A DNA stretch of 64,000 nucleotides. It comes from Symsagittifera roscoffensis. Taxonomy: Eukaryota > Xenacoelomorpha > Acoela > Convolutidae. The stretch lies in contig NC_087065.1 of the NCBI RefSeq assembly GCF_963678635.1, forward strand, positions 65,501,374-65,565,373, read 5' to 3'. Every line of letters begins with the position of its first letter. The first letter of the stretch is position 1. Position numbers and translations under genes: made by a program. This document shows, in pieces, positions 6,874 through 19,800 of the stretch. Under the pieces are notes generated by a model that made no database searches, was not told the DNA's origin, and saw nothing but the letters and a program-made list of their open reading frames with translations.

Positions 6874-9626
6874 TTCATCAGTACACTCGCCATATATTCG
6901 GCGCACGGGATTCACCTACGTGCGCCAATTTCGCGTTGCAAAAAACAGCAACTGATAATATGTCCACATACCCTGAGGCCGCCTCAGTCGTAAATGAAAA
7001 GTTTTACATGGACGATTACTTGGATTCATTCGAGAACGTTACCCAAGCAATTAAAACTAGTCGCGATTTGGTTTCCTTACTAAAATTGGGAGGATTTAAT
7101 TTGACTAAATTTGTCAGTAATGCTGATGAAATCACTTCAGCAATGAACCCCGAGGAATCTGAAACCTCATCTTCACCCATCAAGGAAATATGTAACGGTG
7201 CCGAACGATCATCACACGTCTTAGGTCTTAAGTGGGACCATGTGAAAGACACATTGGTTGTTAGCAGAGGCGTGGATCGTCCTCTCGATAAAGCAATAAC
7301 TCAACGAACCGTCTTGAGTTTCGTCTCTTCTGTGTTTGACCCTGTTGGGTTAGTAGCTCCATACACAGTTAGGGCCCGTCTTTTACTGAAAGATATTTGG
7401 AAAATCAGTGGTCAAAGTTGGGACGACGAATTGCCAGAAGACATAAGAGATAAGTTTCTCGAGTGGCACTCCGGTCTCCCTCTCTTAGGGCAATTGACTA
7501 TTCCCCGTTGTTACTTCACAGAGCCTGTTGATCAAATTGAGCTCCACATGTTCGGTGATAGCTCGCAGGACGTTTTCTGTGCTGTTGGTTTTTTGCGTGC
7601 GCGACTCGCGAGCTCGCATAAAACTCAAATATCCTTCATCTTTGGTAAAGCTCGCGTTGCGCCCATGAAAGCGCTACTGATACCGAAGCTAGAGCTTCAA
7701 GCTGCTCTGCTCGCCACACGACTAAAAGATGATATACTGACCGCCCTTACCGTCTCTATTAATCATGTCTTTATGTGGACAGATAGTACAACAGTTTTGC
7801 AGTGGCTAAACTCCACTGAAAAATTACCTGTATTCGTCGCTAATCGTGTCGGCGAAATCCTCGAGTCGACCACTATTGATGAGTGGCACCATGTTCTGAG
7901 CGGCGATAATCCAGCTGATACCGGTACGCGGGGGATTTCTTCGGAAGCCCTCAAGGATAGCAGCTGGGTTATTGGTCCGAGCATTCTCAGGACTACTGAT
8001 TGGCCGTTTTTACCCGACGAACGTGTAATCAATAAAATTCGTTTGAAGGGTCCTTCTTGTGATGTTGATAATTGCTTGGAGACATCATCTTCCTTCGTCA
8101 CCGATGTCACATCAATAAAACATCCCGAACACGGGTTCAATTGGGAAAGGTTCAGTTCCTTTACAAGATATAAACGAGTAGTCGCTTTTATGTTGAGGGT
8201 GTTGCCTTCACATAAGCATTTTCGTGGTAAAGACTTACGAATCACCGACCCCACTGAACTTGATATTGCAGAAAGCAAACTGATTCATCTTGCTCAGATG
8301 GAATCCTTTCCCGTTGAGTTAAAAACACTCACCGCTGGCAAACCTATTAAGAATAGTAGTAAAATTGCCACATACTCGCCATTTATTGGTCCCGCTGGAA
8401 TCATTCGTTCCACCGGACGGATTGTGCGCTTAGTGGATACCGAGTTTGATACTAAGCACCCAATAATACTCGATGCCCGACATACCTTAGTTCGTTTGTT
8501 GGCCCGCAGCCTCCACCATAAGCATTTTCATCAAGGATTAGATTACATGCGCTCCGTTTTAAATATGAAATTTGCAATACTTGGGTTGCGTCGACTACTT
8601 CGGTCTGTCGAAAATCAATGTGTGACATGCCGTAAACGCAAAGCAAGTACCATCCAGCCAATTATGTCCGATTTACCGGTCGAACGTCTCGGATACAAGC
8701 AACCACCCTTCAATCATACGGGTGTGGATTACTTTGGACCGCTTTACGTTCCGGTTCGCAGAAGCACAGAAAAAAGATGGGGATTCCTTTTTACTTGCCT
8801 CACCACCAGGGCTGTACACCTTGAGATTGTACCGTCTCTGGACACCAGTTCGTGTGTCATGGGCATTGAACGGTTCGTTGCGCGCCGTGGTACGCCAAGC
8901 ACAATCTGGTCGGATAATGGCACGAACTTCGTTGGTGCGGAAAAGGAATTACTTGCCTGCATCAAGAGCTGGAATGGCATGGCTCCGACCATTTTTGCAC
9001 ACAAAGGTGTTACTTGGAAATTTAACCCGCCAGGCGCACCCCATCATGGCGGCTCCTGGGAACGCCTCGTCCGAAGCGTGAAGCGCGTGCTGTACGATAT
9101 CCTAGGCAGTAGGCGAGTCACTGAAGAGGTGTTAGGAACAACACTCTGCTTAGTTGAACAGGCTTTGAATTCGAGGCCAATCACTCCCGTTAGTACCGAT
9201 TCACGTGAGTTAGAAGCGTTAACCCCAAACCATTTTTTGCTTGGACAACATGCCACAAGCTTTCCTTCGCTTTTACCCGGGGAGCACTTCGATCACAAGA
9301 AAAGGTACGTGCGAGCGCAGTCATATGCTAACGCGATTTGGTCTCGTTGGCTTCGAGAATATGTTCCCTCGCTGAATAAGCGTGTCAAGTGGCACACTCA
9401 TTCTGACTTCACTCTTAAAACAGGCGATCTCGTGTGGGTGATTGAGCCCGATAGTCCGCGTGGGTACTACCCTCTCGCCCGAATCGTCAAGCTAAACTAC
9501 GGACAGGACGGTTGCGCCCGATCCGCCCTTGTCAGGACCGCAACCCGTGAAGTCACGCGGCCGACCGTTAAGCTCGCTCCGGTTCTTCCTTCTTCAGGGG
9601 GGGAGGATGTTGCAATGCAAATGTAG
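6840..9626 (+). CDS. BEL/Pao pol remainder: RT core, RNase H, integrase
   Basis: Open from before 6840 (homology extends back to about 6818) to a TAG at 9624-9626, seventeen bases inside the 3' LTR. RT motif YMDD at 7005-7016; RNase H with FGDSSQDVFCAVGF near 7550 and MWTDSTTVLQWL near 7772; integrase HHCC zinc domain (HHKHFHQGLDY to CVTCRKRK, about 8515-8640); integrase catalytic core with D in GVDYFGP (8720), D in WSDNGTNF (8910) and E in GGSWERLVRSVKR (9052); C-terminal GDLVWVIEPDSPRGYYPLAR (9426), typical of the DUF5641 tail. All catalytic residues are present. There is no ATG at the junction, so this is the downstream half of a single gag-pol frame separated by a one-base change, not a separate gene. 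Confidence 0.9.
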   Translation: MWREDTTSDVVVHQYTRHIFGARDSPTCANFALQKTATDNMSTYPEAASVVNEKFYMDDYLDSFENVTQAIKTSRDLVSLLKLGGFNLTKFVSNADEITSAMNPEESETSSSPIKEICNGAERSSHVLGLKWDHVKDTLVVSRGVDRPLDKAITQRTVLSFVSSVFDPVGLVAPYTVRARLLLKDIWKISGQSWDDELPEDIRDKFLEWHSGLPLLGQLTIPRCYFTEPVDQIELHMFGDSSQDVFCAVGFLRARLASSHKTQISFIFGKARVAPMKALLIPKLELQAALLATRLKDDILTALTVSINHVFMWTDSTTVLQWLNSTEKLPVFVANRVGEILESTTIDEWHHVLSGDNPADTGTRGISSEALKDSSWVIGPSILRTTDWPFLPDERVINKIRLKGPSCDVDNCLETSSSFVTDVTSIKHPEHGFNWERFSSFTRYKRVVAFMLRVLPSHKHFRGKDLRITDPTELDIAESKLIHLAQMESFPVELKTLTAGKPIKNSSKIATYSPFIGPAGIIRSTGRIVRLVDTEFDTKHPIILDARHTLVRLLARSLHHKHFHQGLDYMRSVLNMKFAILGLRRLLRSVENQCVTCRKRKASTIQPIMSDLPVERLGYKQPPFNHTGVDYFGPLYVPVRRSTEKRWGFLFTCLTTRAVHLEIVPSLDTSSCVMGIERFVARRGTPSTIWSDNGTNFVGAEKELLACIKSWNGMAPTIFAHKGVTWKFNPPGAPHHGGSWERLVRSVKRVLYDILGSRRVTEEVLGTTLCLVEQALNSRPITPVSTDSRELEALTPNHFLLGQHATSFPSLLPGEHFDHKKRYVRAQSYANAIWSRWLREYVPSLNKRVKWHTHSDFTLKTGDLVWVIEPDSPRGYYPLARIVKLNYGQDGCARSALVRTATREVTRPTVKLAPVLPSSGGEDVAMQM
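9596..9607 (+). other. Polypurine tract before the 3' LTR
   Basis: An unbroken run of G and A (A, eight G, AGGA-like) directly precedes TGTTGC of the 3' LTR. It is the expected plus-strand primer. It also encodes the last Gly-Gly-Glu-Asp residues of pol, so the coding region overlaps it. Confidence 0.8.
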
Positions 9627-10054
9627 AGTATAGATGCATATAAAACTGAACCAAAATGTAACAACAATAAGCACAGTTGGCCGAGTGGCCTAAGCTAACG
9701 CCGATTATACAGGTTAACAGTTGACGTAGGTTCGAGTCCCCGACCTGCCCATGTATTAGTATACTAAAAACGGGGGTTACATCCTATTTTAACTGTTTTT
9801 TGGTTCTAATTCGGTTCAGCCTTGATTAAGGTTGACCGCCAAAAAGAGCAATTTGTCTCAAGGACATTACCGACCGGTTCTTGTGGCTAGCTTGCGCCGT
9901 TTTGTACAAAAAACGCACAGATGCAAAAAATGTTATATGATGTTCAGATCAATAGAAATAATGCCGAAATTAATTTATTGACCGAGTTATTTGCCGAGAA
10001 ATATCTCTTATTAATTTAACGAATTTGGATCAGTTTTGGAGATTAGCGAGCATA
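9608..10054 (+). repeat. 3' long terminal repeat
   Basis: Same length as the 5' LTR with no indels. One visible substitution at 9742 (G, against C at 584). It is followed immediately by CAAAT (10055-10059). It contains the stop codon of pol at 9624-9626 and the repeated TATA box at 9639-9645. Confidence 0.93.
9671..9750 (+). ncRNA. tRNA-like segment with A and B boxes in the 3' LTR
   Basis: Second copy of the LTR tRNA-like module, with A box 9678-9688 and B box 9729-9739. In this position a Pol III transcript would read the rest of the LTR and terminate at the T runs near 9787-9801, so it would stay inside the element. Confidence 0.68.
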
Positions 10055-11379
10055 CAAATTGCGTTTAGACCTTTATTGCCAATATTTTCGCGATGGTTGT
10101 ATTTATCATTTTTGATTCAAAAATTAGGCCTAATCTGTGCTTTTTTCTTATATTGTTTTTCACAATGTTTCAAGCAAAAACATTTGACATATTTTTTGCC
10201 CGACAACTGAAAAAAGCAGCCCTTCAATTTTCTCATATCCCGAATTGATGAATTGATAAAATACATTCGGCTATAACAAAACATGATGAACGTTTTCATT
10301 TTACAAAAAATGTTGGCCAAAATGAGGTACAAATAGCCTGGCAACTTCAACAAAATGTTTCCCGCCATTCAATATTCAGAAAGAAATTCAAGTGTTTTGA
10401 AAGACGTTCAAGTGTTTCAGTTTTATTCTATCAATCAAAAGCCCGGGTTGACACTCAGACAAAAAAAGCTCATCATACTTTTTCATATAGGGAGTCTATA
10501 AAAAAATGCTTTTCATACAACTTTCGTAGAAGAAAATTGTATGATAAGCATTTTTTCTATCATTTTTTCCAAAGAAAATCCCAAACTGGTTTTAAACTCC
10601 AAATTGGTTTTAAACCCAAATTAATTTTACATTTTAAACAATACAAATTAGCTGCAGTTTTGGTCAAATTTGGTTTCAAAAAAAATTGAACAAAAAGTTT
10701 TTATATATAAAAAATGTATGGTATGCATTTTTACCTTTTAACAGCATACAAATTAGAGGTAATAAATCTATGACTTTTTGGTTGCAAACTCGATTCTGTG
10801 CTCAAATAAAAAATTAAACATTTTTCAAATAAACAAAAAATTTGCACCGAAAAAAAATTAAAAAAATTATGAGCGAGTATTTTTTTCAAAGCACACTTAT
10901 TGAATTTATTTTTCTTTTAATAAGATAAACTTAAACATGTATAAAAAACAAGCCTTTTTTCTCAACCAACTAAATTTTCAAAATTAAAAATTTCTAGCCA
11001 CATACAAAAAGTCGAGTTTGTAGCATTTAGCTCTGAGTTAAAATGTTAAAATTAATCTACCTGGCTAATGTCACCAAATGCACTTTATCTACGTGGAAAC
11101 TGCCACTAACACTCATGAGTTTTCTTATGATAGAAATTCTAGATTTTTGTGTTTTTGGATAACTACAAAGTTTCGAAACACTTTTTTTGCGTTTTTGGCA
11201 AAGAAAAAATACCCATCATACAATTTCATACAATAAAAAAATTTCCGTTCGCTATTTTCTCACAATTTTTGTGATAAAATATGACGAAAAATATTTTTTT
11301 TGTTATATTTTTTGTTTAATTCCAGTGTAGCACTTAATTCTTATTATAAGAACTTTTGTCTACCCGGGAGGGCAACTTT

Positions 11380-11459
11380 TGTGGGCCACCATGATCCATC
11401 ACCACACTGCTTGAAGCTGAAACAACTGTAACCAGCTCAGTTCAGTAACCAAAAAATGC
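11380..11459 (+). repeat. 5'-truncated SINE fragment (same family as 53131-53350)
   Basis: The run from GGGCCACCATGATCC through GCTTGAAGCTGAAAC and CAGTAACCAAAAAATGCA aligns with the body of the SINE at 53200-53285 (CACCATGATCCGTGC, GCTTGAGGGTGAAGC, AATAACCAAAA). The tRNA-like head is absent or unrecognisable in this copy. Confidence 0.6.
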
Positions 11460-11515
11460 ATATAAACCGCATTAACCACATAAAAACTGTTCGACATTGT
11501 TAATGCGGTTTATAT
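11460..11515. repeat. Perfect 17-bp inverted repeat (hairpin)
   Basis: Arms 11460-11476 (ATATAAACCGCATTAAC) and 11499-11515 with a 22-base loop. It directly follows the SINE fragment. A role is not apparent. Confidence 0.7.
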
Positions 11516-13582
11516 ATATTTGTGTAAAATCTTTCAAGCTTTGTAAGTCCTCATTTTCATCGTTCATCAACTGTTATTCTTAAAACTTTAACCATGAAAG
11601 TAGCAGTCTTTCAAATTAGCAACGAAAGGAAATCCCAACTGAGTCGTTTGCAACAAGGTTTCTGTAGCGTATGCATGTTTATTCACGCTTTGGTACAAGA
11701 AAAAAAATGCCAGTATCATTTCATGGAATCTATGAACTTAATTTTTCTGGATTTTTTTGTTTTTACATTAATTGATAAGACCTATTGTTTGCTTTTCTTT
11801 TCCAAAGAATCCCAACACCATAAATTTACGATGATCTCTTACAAGCCCTGTTAAAAACCGAAGGCAAGTGATTAGTCATAATAAAAACATGAGAATTGCA
11901 ACTAAAAAAATAGAGAATTGCAAACACACTTGCCATTACATTAGATAAATCTTGATATTTCGGCAAATCATTGATATCGATCACGTTTTGTGCAGTAGCA
12001 AAACGTAGCACTTTTATCGTAAAAAGAGCCAAATCTCTGCAAAACTCGATGGCCAAAAGAGTTATGGCTCTTTGCAGATGCCCAAATTGCATAACTCCAT
12101 AACTCGATGCCCAAACTCGCACAAAACGAGCAACGACTACGACTGAAACTAAAAGAAAGCTAGTCCTAAACACACGTAATCTCGCTTAGTTTCATGTGTT
12201 AAATTGATTGACTAAAACTGTTCAAAAAGTACGAGTTTTAAAGCATAAAAACTGCAGCGCGTGCGGTGCAAAAGTATACAAGATAAAATCTGTGATAAAA
12301 CTGAAACAAACCGAATAAAAAACAAGAAACTACTCGTATTATACTTTATTAAAGAATTTGTCATTGTGACCAAAGTTAAAACCGAATTGTTAAATGTTAA
12401 AAAAGAAACAGTTACTAGCATGTATTACAATCAGAGCCCTAATGATTATGTAGCCTCGCAACTACATCCACAACGTGCCTTGACCGTGGCTGACTATCGG
12501 TATAAAAACCAGAGTTACATTTTTGGAACCATTCGAATTCTGAAATCATCTCATAGATACAACAAAATCGATCTCAATTCTGAATCCAAACACGTCAGGA
12601 ACTGCAGATAAATGTCCAAACATTTGCTGTAAAATCAATCAAGGCAGAACACTTTTGTTATTTTTCTTCTTAAGATTTCTTCACCTCAACTTGAAAACGA
12701 GCGATAACATATAACTTTGTTGTCAACTCCGTTGAAATCTACAACTACAACAAAAAATCGTGTTGTCATCTCAAATAAAACCAGCAAAAAGAAACAAATA
12801 AAAAAATTGGAGCAGGAACTAGCGTGAGACGCGGGAATTGTTCATGCCTCCGACCACCAGCTATGGTGCAGCGAGTGCAACAAAAAATTCCACGATTCTT
12901 TTTCTTATGCGCTAATGGCGTCTTCTCACCGTAACGGCGACGATTTCCTGTCTTGTTGTGCATGACAATCACTGCGATTATTCTTGGGGAAGATCTGGAA
13001 GTTCTGGACCTTAATCGAACCGGAAACTTCTTTCCAGATGAGTACAAGAAGGCACCGAAGAACAGTATGAATCAACTATCAACCAGATCCGCAGGTAAAA
13101 CCAATTTTTTTTATACTGCTAAGACTTGCGCTTCGCATAAAACCCCGGTAGAGGTGCGAACGGGATTATGCGACCGAACTTTTGCAGCCGCACAGATGTT
13201 TTTGAGTCGCTCAGAGTCGCAGCTTGAGGCGCGACGGTCGCGCATGGTATGCAAAGTCGCGTCTCGCGTCGCGCAAAATCACGGTTAGTTGTAGAGGTCG
13301 AGTGAAAAAGCGGATTTGTACAGCCCATGCTCTAAATGATCCGATCAGAGATTCGATCCCCTCGCAATCATAGGGTCTTCTGCAATACTAATTTAAGGCA
13401 TTCATTTCGAGCCAACCGGTCGTATAACATTTGGAAAAGCGCCAACTTTGATATAAAAGCGCATACCAAAAAAGGCATTTTTGGCCTAATTTAACAAAAA
13501 TTGCAAGCTGCGCAGAAAATTTTTGCTGAATAGGTCATTTTCTAGTGGTTTTTGCTATTAGGTTTTAGTTTCATTTTCGTTG

Positions 13583-16500
13583 TAGCTAAACCCTCATCGA
13601 GCACAGGAGCTGTTTCAAAAAAAAACGCAACCACATGACAGTTGTACACAAGCGGGCAACATGTATTGCAGACAGTCTAGTTGACAATGAGCGCTAGTTG
13701 ACAATGTACTGCAGATGATTCCAAGGAAAGTCTGGTGAACACGACCAACGTTTAATTCCAGAACGCTTCGCCAATCATTTATTGGACTAGTCCAATCATG
13801 CTTACTAGCAATCCGTCCAAAAAATGACTGTTGAACACGAACGGGCAGCATGCATTGCTGAAAGTTTCGTTGATAAAAAACGCTAGTTGAGAATGTTTTG
13901 CAGAGGATTTCATGGAAGTTCTGGTGAACGCGACCACAATTTGCTTCCGAAATGCTTCACCGAACGTTTGGAATACTCCAATCATGCTCACTAGCAATCC
14001 GTTTAAACAGTGACTGTTGAACACGACCGGGCAACATGTATCGCAGACAGTCTAGCTGACAAGGAGCGCTAATCGACATTTTTTGCAATGGACTTCATGG
14101 ACGATCGGGTAAGCACTACGACCGCTGCTTCCAGAACGCTTCGCCGAACGTTTCGTGGAATAAATCAATCATACTGACTAGCGATCCATCCAAACTGGGA
14201 CTGTGGAACACGACCAGGCAACATGTATTGCAGACAGTCTAGTTGACAATGAGTGCTATCTGACACCGTATTGCAGAAGATTTCACGGAAAGTCTGGTGC
14301 AAACCACCATCGTTTGCTCCAGAACGCTTCGAAAACGTTTCATAGATTATTCCATTAATGCTTACGAGAAATTCGTCCAAACGGCGACTGTTGACACGAG
14401 CGGGAAGCATGCATTGCAGAGGATTTCGTTGACAAAAAACGCTAGTTGACAATTTTTTGCAGAGGAGTTCATGGAAACTCTGGTTTCTATAACGCGTCGC
14501 CGAATTTTTCGTGGAATAAACCAATCATACTGACTGGCAGTCCGTTAAAACAGTGACTGTTGAACACGACCGACTAACAAAAATTGTAGACAGTGTAGTT
14601 GACAATGAGCGATAATTGACATTGCTTTGCAGTGGATTTCATCAAAAGTCTGGTGAGCACGACCACCGTTTGCTTCTAGAACGCTTTGCCGAACATTTTG
14701 TGGGTTAAACCAATCATACTGACTAGCGATCCGTCCGAACTGGGACCGTTCAACAGGAGAGGTCAAAAAGTAATGCAGACAATCTAGTTGTCAATGAGCG
14801 CTATTTGACATTTTGTTGCAGAGGACTTGATGAAAAGTCTGGTAAAAACTACCACCACCTGCTGCGAGAACACTTCACCTAACATTCCTTCTGATCAAAA
14901 TTTTGATCATGCTTATAAACGATCCATCCAAACAAAAACTATTGAACATGACTGGGCAACATGTACTGCAGACAGTTTAGTTGATAATGAGCGCTAATTG
15001 GGAATGTATTGCAGAGTATTTCAAGGAAAGTCTGCTGAAGCGACCACCGTTTGCTACCAGAACGCTCCGCCGAACAATGTGTGGAATGTTACAATCGAGC
15101 TGACTAGCGATCCGTGCAAACAGAGGCTGTTGAATACAAGCGGGCAACAAGTATTGCAGACAGTTTAACTCACAATGAGTGCTAATTGTCAATTTTTGTA
15201 GAGAGTTTCATGAAAAGTCTGGTGAACACGACCAGTTTTTGCTTGAAGAATGTTTCGTCGAACATTTCTTGAAGGACTCAATCTTGCTGGCTAGCGATCC
15301 GTCCAAACTGAGACTGTTGAACATGAGCTGGCAACATTTGTTGCAGACAGTCTTGTTTTCAATGAGCGCTAGTTGACAAAGTATTACAGAGGATTTCATC
15401 GAAAGTCTGATAAACATGACCACCTTTTGCTTCTAGAACGCTACGCCGAACAATTCTTATTGGGTTCATGCTTTCTAGCAATCCGTCCAAAAGTTGACTG
15501 TTGAACACGAGCGGGCAGCACGCATTGCTGAGAATTTCGTTGACAAACAACGCTGGTTGACAATGTTTTGCAGAGGATTCCATAGAGAGTCTGGTGAACG
15601 CGACCACAATTTGCTTCCGAAATGTTTCAGCGAACACTTTTTGGAATATTCCAATCATGCTTACTAGCAATCCGTTCAAACAGTGACTGTTGATTAAGAC
15701 CGGGCAACATGTACCGCAGATAGTCAAGCTGACAATGAACGCTAATTGACATTGCTTTGCAGAGGATTTCATGGATGATCGGGTAAACACGACCACCGCT
15801 GCTTCCAGAACGCTTTGCCGAACGTGTCGTGGAGTAAGTCAATCGTACTGACTAGCAATCCATCCAAACTGGGACTGTGGAACACGACCGGGCAACATGT
15901 ATTGCAGACAGTCTAGTTGACAATGAGTGCTATTTGATACCGTATTGCAGAGGATTCCATGGAAAGTCTGGTGCAAACCACCATCGTTCGCTTCAGAACG
16001 CTTCGAAAACTTTTCATAGATTATTTCAATATTACTTACCAGAAATTCGTCCAAACGGCGACTGTTGAACACGAGCAGGTAGCATGCATTGCAGAAAACT
16101 TCGTTGACAAAAAACGCTAGTTAACAATGTTTTGCAGAGGAGTTCATGGAAACTCTGGTTTCTAGAACGCCTTGCCAAATATTTCGTGGAATAAACCAAT
16201 CATACTGACTGGCGATCCGTTCAAACAGTGACTGTTGAACACGACCGACTAACACTTATTGCAGAGAGTTTAGTTGACAATGAGTGCTAATTGACATTGC
16301 TTTGCAGAGGATTTCATGGAAGTTCTGGTGAGCACAACCACCGTTTGCTTCTAGAACGCTTCGCCGAACGTTTTGTGGATTAAACCAATCATACTCACTA
16401 GCGATTCGTCCGAACTGGGACTGTGGAACACGACCGGGCAACATGTATTGCAGACAGTCTAGCTGACAATGAGTGCTATTTGATACCGTATTGCAGAGAG

Positions 16501-19500
16501 TTCCGTAGAAAGTCTGGTGCAAACCACCATCGTACGCTCCAGAACGCTTCGAAAACTTTTCATAGATTATTCCAATAATGCTTACGAGAAATTCGTCCAA
16601 ACGGCGACTGTTGAACGCGAGCGGGCAGCATGCATTGCAGAGAACTTCATTGACAAAAAACGCTAGTTGACAATGTTTTGCAGAGGAGTTCATGGAAACT
16701 CTGGTTTCTATAACGCCTCGCCGAATTTGTCGTCGAATAAACCAATCATACTGACTGGCGGTCCGTTCAAACAGTGACTGTTGAATACAAGCGGGCATCA
16801 AGTATTGCAGACAGTTTAACTCACAGTGAGTGCTTATTGTCAATGTTTTGTAGACAATTTCATGAAAAGTCTGGTGAACACGACCAGTCATTGCTTGAAG
16901 AATGCTTCGTCGAACGTTTCTTGGAAGAATCCAATCTTGCTGGCTAGCGATCCGTCCAAAATGGGACTGTTGAGCACGAGCTGGCAACATTTGCTACAGA
17001 CAGTCTTGTTTTCAATGAGCGCTAGTTGACAATGTGTTGCTGAGAATTTCATGGAAAGTCTGATAAACACGACCCCCTTTTGCTTCCAGAACGCTACGCC
17101 GAACAATTCTTCTTGGATTACTCCAATCATGCTTTCTAGCAATCCGTCCAAAAGTTGACTGTTGAACACGAGCGGGCAGCATACATTGCTGAGAGTTCCG
17201 TTGACAAAAACGCTGGCTGACGTGGTTTTGCAGAGGATTCCATGGAAAGTCTGGTGAACGCGACCACAATTTGCTTCCAAAATGCTTCACCGAACACTTT
17301 TTGGAATATTAAAATCATGCTTAGTAGCGATCCGTTCAAAGAGTGACTGTTGATTACGACCGGGCAACATGTATCGCAGACAGTCTAGCTGACAATGAGG
17401 TCTAATTGACATTGTTTTGCAGAGGATTTTATGAATGATTGGGTAAGCACGACCACCGCTGCTTCCAGAACACTTCGCCTAACTTTCGTGGAATAAGTCA
17501 ATCATACTGACTAGCAATCCATCCAAACTGGGACTGTGGAACACGACCGGGCAACATGTATTGCAGACAGTCTAGTTGACAATGAGTGCTATTTGACACC
17601 GTATTGCAGAGGATTTCATGAAAAATCTGGTGCAAGCCACCATCGTTCGCTCCAAAACGCTTCGAAAACATTTCATAGGTTATTGCAATAAAGCTTACGA
17701 GCAATCCGTCCAAATGGCGACTGCTGAACACGAGCGGGCAGCATGCATTGCCGGTAGCTCCGTTGACAAAAACCGCTAGATGACATTGTTTTCCTGTGGA
17801 GTTCCTGGAAAATCCAGTTTCTAGAACGCCTCGCCGAACGTTTCGTAGAATAAACCATTCATACTGACTAGCGATCCATCCAAACTGGGACTGTGGAACA
17901 CGACCAGGCAACATGTATTGCAGACAGTCTAGCTGACAATGAGTTCTAATTGACATTGTTTTGCAGAGGATTTTATGGATGATCGGGTAAGCACGACCAC
18001 CGCTGCTTCCAGAACACTTCGCCTAACGTTTCGTGGAATAATTCAATCATACTGACTAGCAATCCATCCAAACTGGGACTGTGGAACACGACCGGGCAAC
18101 ATGTTTTGCAGACAGTTTAGTTGACAATGAGTGCTATTTGACACCGTATTGCAGAGGATTTCATGAAAAATCTGGTGCAAGCCACCATCGTTCGCTCCAA
18201 AACGCTTCGAAAACATTTCATAGGTTATTCCAATAAAGCTTACGAGCAATCCGTCCAAATGGCGACTGCTGAACACGAGCGGGCAGCATGCATTGCCGGT
18301 AGCTCCGTTGACAAAAACCGCGAGATGACATTGTTTTCCTGTGGAGTTCCTGGAAAATCCAGTTTCTAGAACGCCTCGCTGAACGTTTCGTAGAATAAAC
18401 CATTCATACTGACTAACGATCCGTTCAAACAGTTACTGTGGAACACGAGGGGGCAAAAAGTAATGCAGTTAATCTAGTTGTCAATGAGCGCTATTTGACA
18501 TTTTGTTGCAGAGGAGTTCATGGAAAGTCTGGTAAAAACTACCACCGCTTGCTTCCAGAACACTTCACCAAACTTTTCTTCGAAAATTTTGATCATACTT
18601 ATAAGCAATCCATCCAAACGAAGACTGTTAAAAATGACTGGGCAACATGTACTGCAGACAGTCTAGTTGATAATGAGCGCTAGTTGACAATGTATTGCAG
18701 AGTATTTCACGGAAAGTCTGCTGTAGCGACTACCGATTGCTACCAGAGCGCTCCGCCGAACAATGTGTGGAATACTACAATCCAGCTGACTAGCAATCCG
18801 TGCAAACGGAGGCTGTTGAATACAAGCGGGCAACAAGTATTGCAGACAGTCTAACTCACAATGAGTGCTTTTTGTCAATGTTTTGTAGAGAATTTCATGA
18901 AAAGTCTGGTGAACACGACCAATCTTTACTTGCAGAATGCTTCGTCGAACATTTTGTGGACGAATCCAATCTTGCTGGCTAGCAATCCGTCCAAACTGGG
19001 ACTGTTGAACACGAGCTGGCAACATTTTTAGCAGTCAGGCTAGTTGTCAATGAGCGCTAGTTGACATTGTGATGCAGAGGTATTCGTGGAATGTCTTGTG
19101 AAGACGACCACTTTTTGCTTCCAGAACGCTTCGTCAAACATTTCTTTGAAAAATTTCATCATGCCCATTATCAGTCTATCCAAACCAAGACTGTTGAACA
19201 TAACGGGGCAACATGTTTTACACACAGTCTAGTTGATAATGAGCGCCGATTGACAATGAATTGCCAAAATTTTATGGACAATTTGGTAAAAACGACCACC
19301 GTTTGCTTGCAGAACGCTTCGCTAAACGTTTTTTGGCATTTTTCAATCATGCTTTGAAGTAATTCATCCAAACGGGGACTGTTGAATATGAGCTGGCAAC
19401 GTGTATTGCAGACAATCTAGTTGACAATGGGCGCTATTTGAAAATGTATTGCAAAGGATTTCATGGAAACTATCTTGAACACGACAACCGTTTATCTCCA

Positions 19501-19800
19501 GGGTGCTTTGCCGAACATTTCTCGGAATAATTCAATCAAACTGACTTGCGATTCGTCCAAACGGAGACTGTTGAACACGAGTGGGTAACCTGTATTGCAG
19601 ACAGTCTGGTTGACAGTGAGCGCTAGTTGACAATGTACTGCAGAGGTTTTCATTTCATGAAAGGTCTCGTGAACACGACCAACGTTTGTTTCCAGTACGC
19701 TTCGCTGAACGTTTCTTGGAACCGTCCAACCCTGCTGACTAGTAATCCATTTTGGAACACGAGCGAACAACCCATTTTGCAGACAATCTAGTTGCCAATG
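13583..19800. repeat. Left satellite family: divergent 171/186/188-bp monomers
   Basis: Monomers carry GGTGAACACGACCACC and GACTAGCGATCCGTCC. Divergence between neighbours is high. A trimer of 186+171+188 bp (545 bp) is repeated at about 17576-18121 and again to about 18665. Related composite blocks start at 14165, 15839 and 16380. Between about 19.0 and 20.0 kb the monomers grade into the right family. Confidence 0.85.

Larger units (their letters stand above)
445..10059 (+). mobile_element. BEL/Pao LTR retrotransposon, near-intact, one frame break
   Basis: Complete LTR element on the plus strand. It has two 447-bp LTRs (450-896 and 9608-10054) in perfect register, offset 9158, and a 5-bp target duplication CAAAT at 445-449 and 10055-10059. 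A tRNA-type primer-binding site lies at 901-918 and a purine-rich tract at 9596-9607. The coding order is a small extra ORF (2197-2841), gag with zinc knuckles, aspartic protease, RT with YMDD, RNase H, integrase and a C-terminal chromatin/DNA-binding-type tail. Integrase after RT, the DUF1759-type gag region and the DUF5641-type end identify BEL/Pao rather than Gypsy or Copia. LTRs differ at one position that I can see (584 C versus 9742 G), so insertion is recent. The only clear lesion is a one-base frame change in RT near 6818. No envelope-like ORF follows integrase. Confidence 0.95.
10060..13582. other. AT-rich intergenic DNA, no gene recognised
   Basis: Long A/T runs and short dispersed palindromes, for example arms at 10501-10520 and 10538-10557. 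A SINE fragment and a hairpin are listed separately. A GC-richer patch at 13195-13280 has repeated CGCG-type words. A Pol III B-box-like remnant lies on the minus strand near 13350. The plus frame at 12953-13288 contains an exon-like piece (EDLEVLDLNRTGNFFPDEYK) ending at a GTAAAA that could be a donor, but I do not recognise it and do not call a gene. Confidence 0.5.

Noticed and set aside
3237-9256. Several 60-170 residue frames overlapping gag-pol on both strands
   Set aside because: They are frame shadows of a strongly supported coding region.
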